The notes under the pieces are model-generated. The model searched no databases, had not been told where the DNA came from, and saw only the letters and a program-made list of their open reading frames with translations. Position numbers and translations under genes: made by a program. Shown piece after piece: positions 1 to 12,415 of a stretch of 64,000 nucleotides of DNA. Each line of letters opens with the position of its first letter. Position 1 is the first letter of the stretch. Origin of the DNA: Ceratotherium simum simum (taxonomy: Eukaryota > Chordata > Mammalia > Perissodactyla > Rhinocerotidae); contig NW_004454156.1 in the NCBI RefSeq assembly GCF_000283155.1, positions 40,518,795 to 40,582,794 on the forward strand. Reading direction: 5' to 3'.

Positions 1-725
1 CAGTACAGATAACAGCTCCCCATTTGGCAAAGCAATGGTCATTTGTGCCAATGTTATCTAAACAACCAAAAGACATCAGCAGCTAAAGAATGCCCCTAAA
101 GACCTCTGCCTTGTGGTTCCATGATCAGTGCCCATAACACCCATTATGATTAACAAGGATAAAGACAGACATTTACACAAGTCAAAAGAGTCTCATTGAG
201 CAGCAGTGAGTTGAAAACAAACTTTATGGGAAACTTCAATATATATGTGAAGAATAATACTGAGAGATGATTTAACAAAGCTCTGGAAAGCTGAACAGTT
301 TTGAATTTTGCTCATTTGTGGAATCTCCTGGCCATAACTTATAAGCATGAACACCTTTTCCGATATAGAACTAAAGATAGACACTGGGGATGCACCTGTA
401 ACCTAACAGTGGCAACTCTTCAACAAATACATTGACAGGGCAGGTGAATAACATCTATATGATGCAATTATGAGAGTAACCTGAAGTGTTAATTTGGACT
501 TTCTAAGGAATCCAGTATTATAAAGTGAAGTAAAAGTTCAAAGAATCAAAAAAGTGACTGCAAAAATTTGTATATAGGAAGATGAGGCATCATTTGGTCT
601 TTTCTTTAGCTCATGGAGCATCCATGATGTGGCCCACAAAACTGGAAAAAGGAACACCATAATAATAAGCTTCCATGAAAAGCATGAATGAAATTATAAC
701 TACAGAAATGAGTATTGCCAGAATA
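1..725. other. LTBP1 intron 3, left edge; nothing specific seen
   Basis: AT-rich intronic sequence with no recognisable repeat or coding signal. The next LTBP1 exon lies beyond the left edge. 957-1439 is similar plain intron. Confidence 0.6.
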
Positions 726-736
726 CCCTGGCCAGG

Positions 737-945
737 CTTTTTCTTTTCTTGTGAGGAAGATCAGCCCAAGAGGAAGACTGGCCCTGAGCTAACATCCGTG
801 CCCATCTTCCTCTACTTTATATGGGATGCCACCACAGCATGGCTTGACAAGCAGTGCGCCGGTGTGCACCTGGGATCTGAACCTGCGAACCCCGGGCCGC
901 CAAAGCGGAGCACGTGCCCTTATCCGCTTGCGCCACCGGACCAGC
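737..945 (-). mobile_element. ERE SINE (older subtype)
   Basis: A minus-strand tRNA-derived equine repeat: the T-rich tail complement at the left, the GTTAGCTCAGGGC tail motif in reverse, and the GGGCTGGTCCGGTGG-type head at the right end. An 11-bp duplication CCCTGGCCAGG flanks it at 726-736 and 946-956. Confidence 0.88.
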
Positions 946-1439
946 CCCTGGCCAGGGTCTCTCCAAACCAATACTTGACCACGTGGCCAGCCACGTACCA
1001 CTGATACCCACTTGCTTTTAGTCCCTAGTAGAGTACAGAGCATAATCTTGGCTATTCATCCATAAAGCTCTGTCAGAAACCATCCATTCACAAGTATCAA
1101 CTACCTTCAAAGACCTTGAAGATCCATGATATTACCAAAGAAATCTTCAAAAACAGCAGGATGGAAAGACCTCCACATCCTACCTGATACATCATTCTCT
1201 ACCTGATTCTCTACCTACCTGATTCTCTTTCCCTTTGCCTCCCACATTCAATTAGGCAAGGTTTTTCATTTACAGTAACTCAAATTCACTTCTTCCTCGA
1301 CGTTACCTGCACTACTACACTCATCACAGAGACATCCTCCAATTACCACTGGTTCTAATCCATTTTAGATACTACAGCCAGAACAATCTTCCAAGGCAGA
1401 TGAAAAATCATAGCATTCTTCCTACTTGAAACTTTCCTT

Positions 1440-1870
1440 TGGTTTTTTTTGTTACTCTTTATTACAGAAAATTTCAAAAATATAAAAAAGTAGAGAAAAT
1501 TGTGTAAGAAACCTCCATGTACCCATCATCCAGCTTCAATAATTATTCCCTCATGGCCAATCTGGTTACCTCTATACCTCAACCCACTGGTTAATTTCAA
1601 TCAAAGCTCAGACATTATATAATTTCACCTGTAAATACTTTAATATGATTCTCCTCCTTACATAACTGCAATGCCATCAGCACAGTCCCCAAAATCAACA
1701 ATCATTCTTTTACATCCAATTTCCAATCAATGTCAGCATTTTCATGATTGTCCAAAAATCATCATTATCTTTTTCTTTTATTTGTAGTTTGTTTGTTTGA
1801 ATCAGGATAGACACAGTCCAAATATTGTGATTGGTTAATGTTTCTTAAGCCTCTTTTAAATGATATTTTT
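1440..1870 (-). mobile_element. L1 (L1M type) 3'UTR fragment
   Basis: On the + strand this reads TTTATTACAGAAAATTTCAAA, then CCATGTACCCATCATCCAGC, TCATGGCCAATCTGGTT and GTTTGAATCAGGATAGACAC. That is the reverse complement of the 3' end of old L1 elements. No coding sequence remains. It is in the LTBP1 sense orientation within intron 3. Confidence 0.75.
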
Positions 1871-2039
1871 TAAAAAAGTAATGGAGGGGGAACCTATTTT
1901 GTTTTATTGCATCTTTTTGGAATTGTTTTATTGAAATCTTAGTCTTGAACTTCATTTTTAACCAATCTCTAAAATCTTTTATTACCACTAGGCTTTATCT
2001 ATATCAAGTTCCAATCAAATCATATCCTAAATGTGGTCA

Positions 2040-2588
2040 ATGTTAAATATGTCCACAAATTCTTTGAAATTTCTCCCTTCAAGCAGTGCAGCTTAATTCC
2101 ACTCCCTTTGAGGATGGACTTGACTTAGTGACTCACTCCTAATGAGTAAACAAGGTGGAAGTGAAGGTGTGTCATTTTCAAGACTAAAGACTAAAAAGGC
2201 ACTCTGGCTTTCTCCTTGCTCTCTCCAGTGGGGAATCACTCACTCTGGGAGAAGCCAGTGGCCATGTTGTGAGGACACTCAGGCAGCTCTGTGGAGGGGT
2301 CCAGGTGGAGAGGAAGTGAAGCCTCCTGCCAAGAGCCAGTGCTGGAGCTGAGGCCTGCTGCCAACAGCCACAGAGTGAGTCATCCTGGCAGTGGATTCTC
2401 CAGTCCCAGTGGAGTCAAGTCAAGCCACCTCTGCTGACTGCAACCTCACGAGAGACTCTGAGCCAGAACTCCCAGCTAAGCGCCTCCTGGATCCCTGACC
2501 CACAGAGACTGTCAGACAATAAATGTTTATTGTGTTCGGCTGCTAAGTTTTGGGGTGACCTGTTACACGGCAGTAGATAGCTAATACA
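2040..2588 (+). mobile_element. MLT1-type (ERVL-MaLR) solo LTR, old subtype
   Basis: It contains GTGGAGAGGAAGTGAAGCCTC, CCTGCTGCCAACAGCC, AGCCAGAACTCCCAGCTAAG and CTGACCCACAGAGACTGTC, then the AATAAATG polyadenylation signal. The end is CTGCTAAGTTTTGGGGTGACC and GTAGATAGCTAATAC, typical of the MLT1J/K-like branch. Non-coding, and antisense to LTBP1. Confidence 0.72.
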
Positions 2589-2599
2589 CCATACTTGCT

Positions 2600-3290
2600 G
2601 ACATCACCTCATTGCCTTTCCTGGAAATGCCCTTCTTCCCTAGTTCTTTGTGCCCAAATTTAACCATCTTTTCAAGCTCACAAACCACCTTCTCCACAGC
2701 CATCCCTGGACCTCCACTTCCCCAGCACTCCAAAATCTGGAAACAATTGCTCCTTCCTTTGATTTCCTATAGAACTTTGCACTTGATTCCAAGTCAAGCT
2801 GTCTAAAACCATTTGTCCAAAGGTAAAACCAATTCATGTAACACTCACCTGCCTAAAATGTGTAGTTTTACCATTACAGTTTTACTAAAGTAGCTCTTCC
2901 TCAAACATGCCAGGCACACTTCTACCTCAAGGCCTCTGCCCCACTCCCACATATCTTCATGGTTCATGCCCTTACCTCCTTCAGGCCTTTGCTTAAATGC
3001 CACCTTCTCAGCAGGGCCTTCCCTACCACCAGAGCCCTCACTCATTCCCACCCCACACCCACCCAGCACTCCCTGTCCATTATTGCAGTTTTGTTTTCTC
3101 CACACACTTATCACAGTCTAACATATGTTTTCATCATGCCACTTATCAATCGTCTCCCCATCTCCAGACTGTAAGCACCAGGAAGGCAGACATTTTGTTT
3201 AATTGTTCAGAGCTACATCCTGAACCCTAGGACAGTGCACGGTACATAGAATGTGCTCAATAAAAACTTGTTGAATAAATGATCAAGACT
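2600..3290 (+). mobile_element. L2 LINE 3' end
   Basis: CCTTTGCTTAAATGCCACCT, GGGCCTTCCCTACCACC, CTCCAGACTGTAAGCACCAG, GAACCCTAGGACAGTGCACG and GTGCTCAATAAAAACTTG are the well-known order at the L2 3' end. The first 200 bases may be a second L2-like fragment. No intact ORF. Confidence 0.8.
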
Positions 3291-4344
3291 GTAGCATTTC
3301 ATATGCCACATAATGGATATAAAACAAAATATTTTGATATTTTAGGTGTCTTATGTCTATAAGCATTTTAAAGAGGCTTAATCAACCTCCTCTTTCACTA
3401 GATAAAAACAAAACAAAACTTTGAAACACCCTAAAGTAGGTGATCTTAAAACAAAGATAACTTGATAATCGTTACATTTCTCGAAAGTAGCCAAAATGGT
3501 CCTACCATATGTGCTTCCTTGGCAGTTTGATTAAATATGATTTAAGGTGATCATGTCATTACCTAATTTCAATGGGCCAACTGTGCCCCTTCTTTTGCAT
3601 CCCTCTCAAAGTAGAGCTCATCTATCATTTTAAAATCTCCTTAAGAGCAGAATTGGATCTTGTACATTTTAATACTCCCTGCAGTGCAGTGCCCAGATAA
3701 CAAGGCAACCTATATAAGTTTCTTAAGAAAAATATCAGAATTATTAGCATCCTAGGCTATCTCTTCTCCTTACCCAAAAGCACCCAGTACGCACCCCCAT
3801 ATACACATGCCTGGAACAATGCTATCCTAAGAAGCATCTTGATTCAGCAGAGGAAATCTCTGAAGCAAATTATCCAATGTCTTTTATTTTCTCAAAGCCA
3901 AGTTAGAGCTGAAACCTTAGCCTCCTCTTTGACTTACAACATTGTTGTCTAAGTTACACTGCTGCTACCAAAAAAAGAAGAAAAAAAAAAGGTTGCCCCT
4001 TTATCTGACATCTGACATATGGTTCTTACTAACAATCCATATATACATAACATAGAGGGTCAAATTCTAACAGTGGATGGTGATATTTGAGATGAATGAT
4101 GTCGCTTGTAAATTACTTCACAGTTTATGTAGGTAATAATGCTAAAAAAAAATAATTGCAATAAACAGTAATCTGACTCTTGATTGCCAAGGCATAGTTC
4201 AACACAGAATCGGTCTTTGTTTTTAAGATCCAGAACAATGCTGGAAGAGAGATGTCTGGCTATGATATCATCAAAGCTTTATATCATTTCAAGATACACA
4301 GTTACATTCGTGTTCTGGCACAAAAAAAAAACACTCCTATCCTT
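3291..4344. other. LTBP1 intron 3, unassigned
   Basis: AT-rich. 3590-3710 (GTGCCCCTTCTTTTGCATC to CCCTGCAGTGCAGTGCCCAG) may be a very old L2/L3 fragment. Otherwise only short A-runs (3969-3992, 4145-4153). Confidence 0.5.
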
Positions 4345-4685
4345 TAGAGGAGAGGTCAGCAAACTATAGCTCATGAGCCAAAGCTGGCCCAGAGCCTGTT
4401 TTTGCATGGCCCACAAGCTAAGAATGATTTGTACATTTTTAAACAGCTGAAAAAAAATCGAAAGAATAATAATATTGGGTGACACATGAAATTTATATGA
4501 AATTCAAATTTCAGCGCCCATAAAGTTTTATTGGAGCAGTCACACTCATTCATTTATGCATCATCTATGGCAGCTTGTATGCTACGATAGCAGAACTGAG
4601 ATGCTGCAACAGAAACCATATGTCCCACAAAGCTGAAAATATTTGCTCTCCAGCCCTTTGCAGCAAACATTTGCCACCCTCAACT
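4345..4685. mobile_element. MER1-like hAT-Charlie DNA transposon
   Basis: It starts GAGGTCAGCAAACTATAGCT and ends CAGCAAACATTTGCCACCCT: imperfect terminal inverted repeats of the GGGTCGGCAAACT type. Inside are TTTTATTGGAGCAGTCACAC, TCATTTATGCATCATCTATG and CCACAAAGCTGAAAATATTTG. The extra central segment (GACACATGAAATTTATATGA) suits the longer MER1 subtype. Non-autonomous. Confidence 0.75.
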
Positions 4686-4764
4686 CAGGGCATGGAGCTG
4701 CATCCTGACTGCCTTCATTTAAAGCCTAACATTTATTCTCCTTATTCTGGTTCCATTTAAATCC

Positions 4765-4975
4765 AAACACATGATATTATTCACTTATTAACTGTGTGAC
4801 CTTGAACAATTTACTTAACCACTCTGTGCCACAGTTTCCTCATCAGTAAAGTGAGGTTAATAACAGTACCTACCTTATGGGATCACTGTGAGTTGTAAAT
4901 TAATAATACATACAGAGCATTCTGAAACAGTACCTGGCATACAGTAAGCTGTTACTGAGGATTAGTTATAACTAC
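4765..4975 (+). mobile_element. MIR SINE
   Basis: TAACTGTGTGACCTTGAACA, AATTTACTTAACCACTCTGTG, TTTCCTCATCAGTAAAGTG and the tail AGTACCTGGCATACAGTAAG follow the MIR core in order. Confidence 0.85.
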
Positions 4976-6199
4976 CACTCCTTGTTGAGAGCTGCAGGAT
5001 GTTTTTTCCAATTAAAATGCTAGCAAAGTGGTTAGATTTCAAACTAGCCCCCCAAATCTATTTATCATAGCAGAATTGAAATATGAGACGAGAAGAAGTG
5101 AAAGCAAAATGAAGCAAAACAGAAAGAGGATTAAGGAAGGAATAAGAAGAGACAGGAAAAAGTTACAAGGAGCCCACTCAGCAGAGAGAGTAGGTGGCCT
5201 ATTCAAGGACGAAGTATAAATTAGGATAATTTCATCTATAGCAACAGATTAAATAACTTCTGTGGGCTGACTGGACACTAATCACCATGTGGAAGCTATC
5301 CTTAGAGGGGGAAAAGCATTCAGAATTCCAAGCCAGCGACTTAGAAACGAACGGCTGGGTCAAGCCCATTTTTAAGTTGAGAACTTCCTGTATTTTACAT
5401 TCCTAGACAAATGACAAGTGATAGTTGCAGTAAATTCTGCATCTTGTTATCCATGGAGAGTAGCTAATTAAAAGGGAACAATTTGCATAAGGACCCTGTG
5501 CAGCCGAGGGGCTGCCCCTAAGGTGACCCAGAGGAGGAAGGGACAATCATTCTTATACACAAGTTCTCATTTTGTTCAGAACAGCACCTACTTCCTAACG
5601 CTAAGAAAAAACTGTGTTCCCATAAATAGAACACAAGCTCATTTACCAAAAATGGACCTGCATAGCAACTGGGAGGTAAACATGGTGTTTATAGAAGATA
5701 CACTTAACCTGCTACTAAGGTAGAGAAATTCTCTCTTTTCAAGGACTCACTTTCGTTTGAATACCTTCTCTGTGCAAAGCTGAGTTCCTATCTTTTCCAT
5801 ATATCTTTAAGAGTCATACTCATTGTTTCTTTTTAAATTATTATTTCAAAACTCTAGAGCACCCCCCTCCAAAAAAAAAGGGCTTTTTAACTCACAACTC
5901 CACCACACCAAACAGCTATCTTTATTTTTCCCTTCCAACCTTGATCCCTATAATCCTCATCATTACTGTGGTTTATGCTTATGGTAAATCTTCCCTGCAG
6001 AGGCTAAACACACATATCAAATATTTTTAAGAGACTTGATGTGTAAGCATAACATGTAAAACCTTAAGGAAAGGAAAGAAAGACATTATTATCCAAGTGA
6101 TTTCTGCAAACTGTGCAGGAAAAGGAGGGTGATTGAAAGCAATGCATCAAAGAGATAATTAAGATGCTCCCAGGCTGGAGGCAAGGTCAAAACACTCAC
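4976..6199. other. LTBP1 intron 3, next to exon 3; unassigned
   Basis: No repeat family recognised apart from short A-rich stretches (about 5870-5880). The intron 3 donor GTGAGT is at 6199-6194. Confidence 0.5.
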
Positions 6200-6497
6200 T
6201 GAGAATGTATCTTCTGGGCGAGTCCTACGGAAGGCTTCGGCTTGAGGGTCAAGGTCATCTGAGCCATGGGACTGACTCTCGGGAGAGTGTCTGCCTTCTT
6301 AGATGAAGTGTGCTTTGCTGCTTGCTCAGGAGGGACCCAGGAGGAAGCAGCCCCGGGACTCTGCCCTCCAAAGACTGGTGATGAGGTGTCCTGGGCAACT
6401 GTCGTCTCACAGGCTTTGCCTTTGGTCCCTGGTTTACATACACAGAGCTGAGGCCGGAGACACATCCCTCCGTTCTGGCACGGTGGAACACAGCTTG
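6200..6497 (-). CDS. LTBP1: LTBP1 exon 3, first EGF-like domain and linker
   Basis: A 298-base exon on the minus strand. The acceptor CTTTTCTGCAG precedes 6497, and the donor GTGAGT begins at 6199. The split codon from exon 2 gives Pro, then SCVPPCQNGGMCLRPQLCVC followed by KPGTKGKACE: a six-cysteine EGF-like domain with the C-x(3)-C-x-N-G-G-x-C pattern. It continues into a Ser/Pro/Lys-rich linker containing SSPVFGGQSPGAASS and ends at IHS plus a split Gln codon. This order is characteristic of the N-terminal region of LTBP1, which in the family mediates matrix association and is followed by a proline-rich hinge. A few residues differ from the human protein as I recall it (for example WVPPEQ, GLAQKIHSQ). 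The remaining LTBP1 exons lie beyond the left edge. Confidence 0.96.
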
Positions 6498-6629
6498 CTG
6501 CAGAAAAGACAATACAAGACACAGCTTTGAAGAAAAGCATTGCAGACTTCAGTAATTCTTCCAAAGGCTTAACAGTAGCATCAGGATGTTCCCCAATAAA
6601 ATAAAACCATCCTTAAAGACATGACGACG

Positions 6630-6895
6630 ATGATGGTAGCTAATATTTATTAACAGCTTCCTATGTGCCAGGCACTGTTTTAATATATAGCAACAAATTT
6701 AATCCCCCAGCAACCGTTTTAAGTAGACATTTTATTTTGTCTCATTTTACTGATGAAGAAACAGACACTGGGATTATGTAATTTGCCAAAGGTCACACAA
6801 TTATTAGTAAATAGAAGGGCTGGGATTTGAATCCAAGTGAACTGGCTCCAAAGTCATCATTCTTAACCACTTTACTATAGCTGGCTCTCAGAAAT
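6630..6895 (-). mobile_element. MIR SINE (reverse)
   Basis: Reads TAATATTTATTAACAGCTTC, CTATGTGCCAGGCACTG, TTTACTGATGAAGAAAC, CCAAAGGTCACACAATTATT, GGGATTTGAATCCAAG and TTAACCACTTTACTATAGCT: the minus-strand MIR order. It lies just upstream (in gene orientation) of the exon 3 acceptor. Confidence 0.82.
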
Positions 6896-8864
6896 GCACC
6901 ACAAACACAGGGAGAACTTAAGAAAATGCTCTGCCCTTCCTTTTAAGTTGTGCTCTGTGGCTTAAGTATAAATTTTAGGTATCCAAACAAGACATGGTAA
7001 AAAACAAAAGCCCAAGCCCATTTCCCAACCCCCAAAAAAGCTCAACTACAGACTCCACCTTGCACAAACTATCAGGGTGTGGAGAGACTGCTTAGTCCAA
7101 CCCACATTTTTTGTTTTCTACATGAGAGAAAACCAAGGGCAGAAAGGTTGAGTAACCCAATACACACTTTTATACTTAAAAGAAAAAAAAAAAAAAGCCA
7201 ATACACGGTATACCATGGCTAATTTTATAATGAATGGCAACCAAAAAGAAACAACCTCTTTATCTCCTACTTACTAGGATGTGCGTACTTTCAATCACCA
7301 GACTTGTGGTCAAGTAGAGTTTTAAAGTGAGCAGGGCTCTGGGTCATGGGTAAGGGAGGGACTTTGTCATAGGCAAAGTCTCATGGGAGTTTAGATGTTA
7401 CTGACTTAAGTTTCATTAGGTTAATGTCATAGGCCTGTAGACCTCATTCCTTCAGTCCTTTATTTGTCCAAATACATTTATTTATGCCAACCTATTGCTA
7501 TCAGTCCACTTTTGACTTAAACTCTTGGTCCTGAGGCAGATCACAATACTACATCTCCCATAAAATTCAATGCAAGATTCAGTCCACAAAATAATTCCAA
7601 ATAGATGAGGGAAATGAACCAGACATGAGGCTGAGTTATGGAAGAGCCAAACAACCAAGACCTATAAAGCCCTGAAACCTAATGATTTTCTACAAAAGAG
7701 AAAAGATACTTTTCCCATCTTTCTACAATACAATTCCTATTAGTTATAGCAAATAATGATAAGAAATGGATCTCATGTGTCAGAATACTAGGGTGACAAA
7801 TTTTCCAAAAGTTGGGAAGGATTCTTAAAAAAAAAAAAAAAAAGAAAAATGCAGCCAGCTCCCTAGATGACCTTGGGGTAGGTTACTTAACCTTGGCCTC
7901 TGTACCTGTATGTGTTTGGGGGCAAGGGGAGGGCAGTAGCTGCTTGTTCTAAAATAGTCCCCAACGGCTCTTCCCATATTAGGCTTCTAGAATTCAAAGT
8001 TAAAAGCTATGCACTTCTAGAGTTCATGATTCTAATTTATCAGCATTTTCCTCGCTGACTGATGATCATCAGGTCCCTACTCGGCCATGGTTATTAATGG
8101 AATTCACAGGAGTGGAAATGGGTTCCACCTAGAGAGAGCAGAAGTGGCCACGAGCAAGGACTGGACTGGACTTTCAAAGCTGAGCCTCTGCCAGGATCAC
8201 CCCCAGGCACGTTCATGTGTACATTCTCTTCATGCTTTCGATTAGAAACATGTTTCAGTTTAACATCTGAGAATGATTTCCGCTCCTCCTCCCTCCCAAG
8301 GTGTACTTGCAAAGCCTACTCATCTACCAGGAAGGCTGCACAGAGCAGCTTACAAAAGCTGGTACCTAGATGGAGGCCACGGACTGAAATCTTCCAAAAT
8401 ACCCCTGAGAATATGCAACAAGAACCTGTCTATAGAAGGACATGGATGGATCAGAAGTGTAAAAGGGTAGTGACTTTTTTTGAACTTTTCAAATTTTGCA
8501 TGTGGTTGGGTAAGGGGGATAGGAAAAGAATAACAAAAGAAACAAAACTTTAAACTCACAAAAATTTTCTACTGGAAGAAAAAGAACATGTTACATAATA
8601 GATTGACTATATACAATACCACCCCTTTCCAGCAAATTTTAAAAGGACAATAAGAGAATGCAATTTTCTCTTCTACCTGCCCCACTTAGGCTGAGGCAGC
8701 AGCCCCCTGGAGCCTGCAGACAGGAGAAGCTGGCTTGAACAGAGGGGGACATATTCCCTAATTGCCAAGGCCCTCACATGACATGAAAAGCAAAACTCAT
8801 GTCCTGCAACCACATTTCACCAAGCCATTTTTCCTACGATATGCTGACCTCATGCACTAGTGGT
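6896..8864. other. LTBP1 intron 2, mostly unassigned
   Basis: 7060-7165 looks like a short MIR fragment (CTACATGAGAGAAAACCAAG, GCAGAAAGGTTGAGTAACC). A-runs at 7181-7196 and 7829-7846 could be tails of lost retroposons. A 112-codon ORF at 8215-8553 has no recognisable domain. Confidence 0.45.
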
Positions 8865-9055
8865 CCTCACGTGGCACTTCTCAAAGTGCAGTGCTCGGAC
8901 CAGCAGCAGCAGCATCACCTGGAAGCGCTTGAGAAATGCACTTTCTCAGGCTGCCCCAGGCCTGCTAAATCCAAAACCAGAGCCCAGCAATCAGACTGCC
9001 CTCCAGGTGAGTCCCATGCGCACTCAAGTTTGAAAAGCACTGACACACAGCATTC
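8865..9055. mobile_element. MER20-like hAT element
   Basis: Contains CAGCAGCAGCATCACCTGG, TTGAGAAATGCACTTTCTCAG, AACCAGAGCCCAGCAATCAG and AGTTTGAAAAGCACTG, the pattern of a MER20-type non-autonomous element. A chance ORF overlaps it. Confidence 0.7.
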
Positions 9056-9492
9056 CAGAATTGGCACTCTTCCACCAGCAAGTTTTTGAGGATTTGTATT
9101 TTTATAATTGCAAGTTTGACGTTTTCACACTACAATTGTTTTTTATTTTATTGAATTCTTGCTGTGATAAAAGTGTTTACCTTGCTCTTTTATTTTGAAT
9201 GCAAAAAATTAAAACCTTTCCATGGGACCGAATTCTCAAGATAATTATGGGTCCCTCCCAAAAGTTTATACATTTGTCACCATCTACTTCATGACCACGT
9301 AAAAATGTGTAGGCATTTATGCGAAAACTGTTATTCTAAGTGAGGTGTTGAACTACGTGCAATATTAAAAATAAATGTTACAGAAGTACTTTAAAAACGT
9401 TTTTTTCCACTGGTTGATTCTGCATTGGCCTGGCCAGATGTGGTTCAACACAATGAGTAAACACTACATCAAGATCTTATCAGTGGGCTGGG

Positions 9493-9690
9493 CAGTGGTT
9501 CTCAGGCTGTGCTGCACATTAGAATTACCTGGGGAGCTTGTAAAACTCTCAAAACCCAGGCCTAACTCCAGGCCAATTGAATCAGAATCTCTGGGGGAGG
9601 GGCCCAGCCATCAGTATTCCCTTTTTTCTTTTTTTTCTTTTTTAACTCTCCAGGTGATTGCAATGTGCAGCCAAGCTTGAGAACCAGTAG
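9493..9690. mobile_element. MER5A-like hAT element
   Basis: CAGTGGTTCTCAGGCTGTGC, TGCACATTAGAATTACCTGG, GGCCAATTGAATCAGAATCT and CTCCAGGTGATTGCAATGTG, then TTGAGAACCAGTAG. These are the imperfect terminal inverted repeats and interior of MER5A. A T/C-rich expansion (about 9620-9642) lies near the right end. Confidence 0.85.
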
Positions 9691-9739
9691 GTTAGGGAAC
9701 AAAATCCTAATCCAGACTTGCTGACAGACGAGTCTTCCT

Positions 9740-10130
9740 AAAACGCAGCACTTTGAATTTTTTCTCCATCATTCAAAAACTTCCAACACATTTTAGCTGC
9801 CCATGAGATACATTCAAGACCCTCTACATCTGGTCCCAACACCCCTTTCCACCCCTATTGCGCCCTGGTCCATCCCTGCAGAAGCTCACCACTCCTCACC
9901 TCGCACACAGGGTACCCTGCCCTGGAACACAGGCCCCTCAAGCTCTTGCGTATCTGAAACCTCCTCCTTCTCGATGAAGTCTTTCCCAAATGCCCACCCA
10001 CCCCTACCAGGATCTTTTCATCATCTGAACGCGTGTCCCGTTTTCCTCATTCACTTCACATTCCACAGGTACTGTCACACATCATTAATCATCTTTTAAC
10101 AAACTTCTCTCTTATTTCCCGATTATAAAC
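9740..10130 (+). mobile_element. L2 LINE 3' fragment
   Basis: TCAAGACCCTCTACATCTGG, the CACTCCTCACC block, CCCTGCCCTGGAACACAGG, CCTCCTTCTCGATGAAGTC and TTTCCCAAATGC match the coding-to-3'UTR end of L2 in order, with many changes. Confidence 0.7.
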
Positions 10131-11594
10131 TGTAAGCCTAGTTAATTGGCTTGTGCAGAACTTTTCGTAGCCTAGGATGGCAGCCTGAGCTCATCTTGCT
10201 TGATTAACTGACGTGAAAGTGGAGCCACTCCTTTCCAAAGGATGCTGGGATTTAAGGACATTTGTAACAGGAAGATAATCAATGGGCTCTTAATCATTAC
10301 GTAATAATGTCTACACCTCCGGACTTGGTTTGCATGTTGTTCAATCAAACAGTCTCCAATCCTTCAAAGATGTTTTTTAATCAAAATTAATATTAAAATA
10401 TACCCTGCTAATATATTAGGTCTGAAGTGGCATTTAACAGTATGTTGTAGTTCCCCGTTAAAGAAACAGTTTTAGAAGCCCAGACTCAATGTGTTCTGGA
10501 ACTCTGAAGGGTAGTGACACTGTGAAACAAACTGGTCAAAGACTAACAGAACAGGACATCACAAATGGCTGGTAGGAGCTGTGACAAGTTACTAAACTTA
10601 CAGTACAAAAGCGCATTAAGGGAGTTAGCCTAAGAAGTGCAGGTGCGGTAGAAAAAAAGAGCTTCTGAGAGATACTCAGTTTGTGAAAAGGAACCAGAAA
10701 GTTCTGGGTGGGGAGGACGGGACAGCCACAATTCATAAAGTAGATAATCCAATAAAAGTACTTCTGCACCAGATAAGCACAGGGAATTAACCCTGTAACT
10801 ACCCCCTCCCTCCATCCGAAACATAGAACAATGATTTTTTAAAAATTTTTTTAAGTTAAAAAGATGGATTTCCATGGCTGGCCAGGATGGAATAACTGTT
10901 ACCAAACAAGCCTGTTTGCCATAACCTACTAGAAAACTGCATGAAAGATGTAAAACAACTGTTTTCAGACACTGGGCCACTGGCAACAAGGGACTGTGAC
11001 TCCTAAGAGAAGGAAATCAAAGAGGTGAGCCTACGATCAGCCCAACCAGCTGCAGGAGGCACTTTGCAGACCACGGTGCAGGGAGGAACCAAGCTGAACA
11101 CCATGGTTTCCTGAGCTAAAACCTCAGGGGGCTGAGCGGCTGGAATCTGCAGGTCAGAGTCCTGGAGAGGAGGGAGCTGAACAGAGAGACAGCCCAGAGA
11201 TCTGCAGAGGTGCCCTGAGCCTTCGCCTGATACTAAGCTGCACAGCCATAGGGTGAAACATCACGGGGCCAAACTACCCAGGACCTGTAAGCTGCAAATT
11301 CCCAGTCCTGACCTGCCAGAGTCGGGACATTCAGTAGAGACCCCAGAATTAAACTCCTTTTAAGAGGAGAGCAAAACCTCAATATCAAAATCAGCCCAGA
11401 AGAGTGCACAAAAGAAAACTAACACACAAATCACAGCTGTGAATACAGATGAAAAATACCTAAACAAAATATTAGCAAATCAAATACAGCAGTATTTCAA
11501 AACAGAAAAGCAAGCAGAACTCCAGAGATATAAGGATGACTTTAATGTCAACAAATCTATCAATGGAATTCCCCATGTTAAAAAATTAAATGAG

Positions 11595-11891
11595 GGCCGG
11601 CCCGGTGGCTTGGCGGTTAAGTGCGCTTGCTCCGCTACTGGCGGCCCAGGTTTGGATCCCGGGCGCACACCGACGCACCGCTTCTCCGGCCATGCTGAGG
11701 CCGCGTCCCACATACAGCAACTAGAAGGATGGGCACCTATGACACAACTATCTACTGGGGCTTTGGGGAGAAAAAAAAAGGAGGACGATTGGCAATAGAT
11801 GTTAGCTCAGAGCCGGTCTTCCTCAGCAAAAAACAAAAACAGGAGGATTAGCACGCATGTTAGCTCAGGGCTGATCTTCCTCACAAAAAAA
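11595..11891 (+). mobile_element. ERE SINE in an L1
   Basis: Head GGCCGGCCCGGTGGCTTGGCGG, RNA polymerase III box-B-like GGTTTGGATCCC, and two copies of the GATGTTAGCTCAG tail module before the A-rich end. Near-identical duplications (AAAAAATTAAATGAG, with one extra T in the right copy) lie at about 11580-11594 and 11892-11906. It interrupts L1 ORF2-like sequence. Confidence 0.92.
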
Positions 11892-12218
11892 AAAAAATTT
11901 AAATGAGAATTTATCCAACGAATGCAGAAAATCTTCTAATAAAATTCGTCACTTATTCACGATAACAAACAAAAACTGTTAGCAATTAGGAATATAAAGG
12001 GATTTCCCTGTTCTGGTAAACAGTACCTACAGCAATTCCCACAATGAACTGCATAACAAACCCTACAGCAAATACTACGAGGAAACTGTAGAAGCATTTT
12101 CTATCAAAGTGGGAAACAAGTCTAAATGCCCACAATAACCTCCAATAGTTGCTGTTGTATTGTAGGTCCCAGCCAACACGGCAAAACAAGAAATAAAAGG
12201 TCCAAGAACTAGAAAGGA

Positions 12219-12415
12219 GGGGGCTGACCCTGTGGCTGAGTGGTAAAAGTTCCGGACACTCTGCTTCAGTGGCCCAGGTTTGCGGGTTCAGAACTCGGGA
12301 TCAGACCTACTGCACTTGTCAAGCCATGCCGTGGCAGCAACCCACATACAAAATAGAGGAAGACTGGTACAGATGTTAGCTCAGGGCGAATCTTCCTCAG
12401 CAAAAAACAAAAAAA
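12219..12415 (+). mobile_element. ERE SINE in an L1
   Basis: Head GGGGCTGACCCTGTGGCTGAG, box-B-like GGTTTGCGGGTTCAGAA, a GATGTTAGCTCAGGGC tail and an A-rich end. Flanking duplications AAGAACTAGAAAGGA (12204-12218) and AAGAACTAAAAAGGA (12416-12430) differ at one base. More diverged than the CpG-rich copies, so probably older. Confidence 0.88.

Noticed and set aside
6196..6564. 122-codon ORF starting MEELLKSAM with the LTBP1 EGF segment
   Set aside because: Its first part is intronic sequence upstream of the acceptor at 6498-6499. The real coding part is the exon 6200-6497, joined to exon 2 by a split codon.
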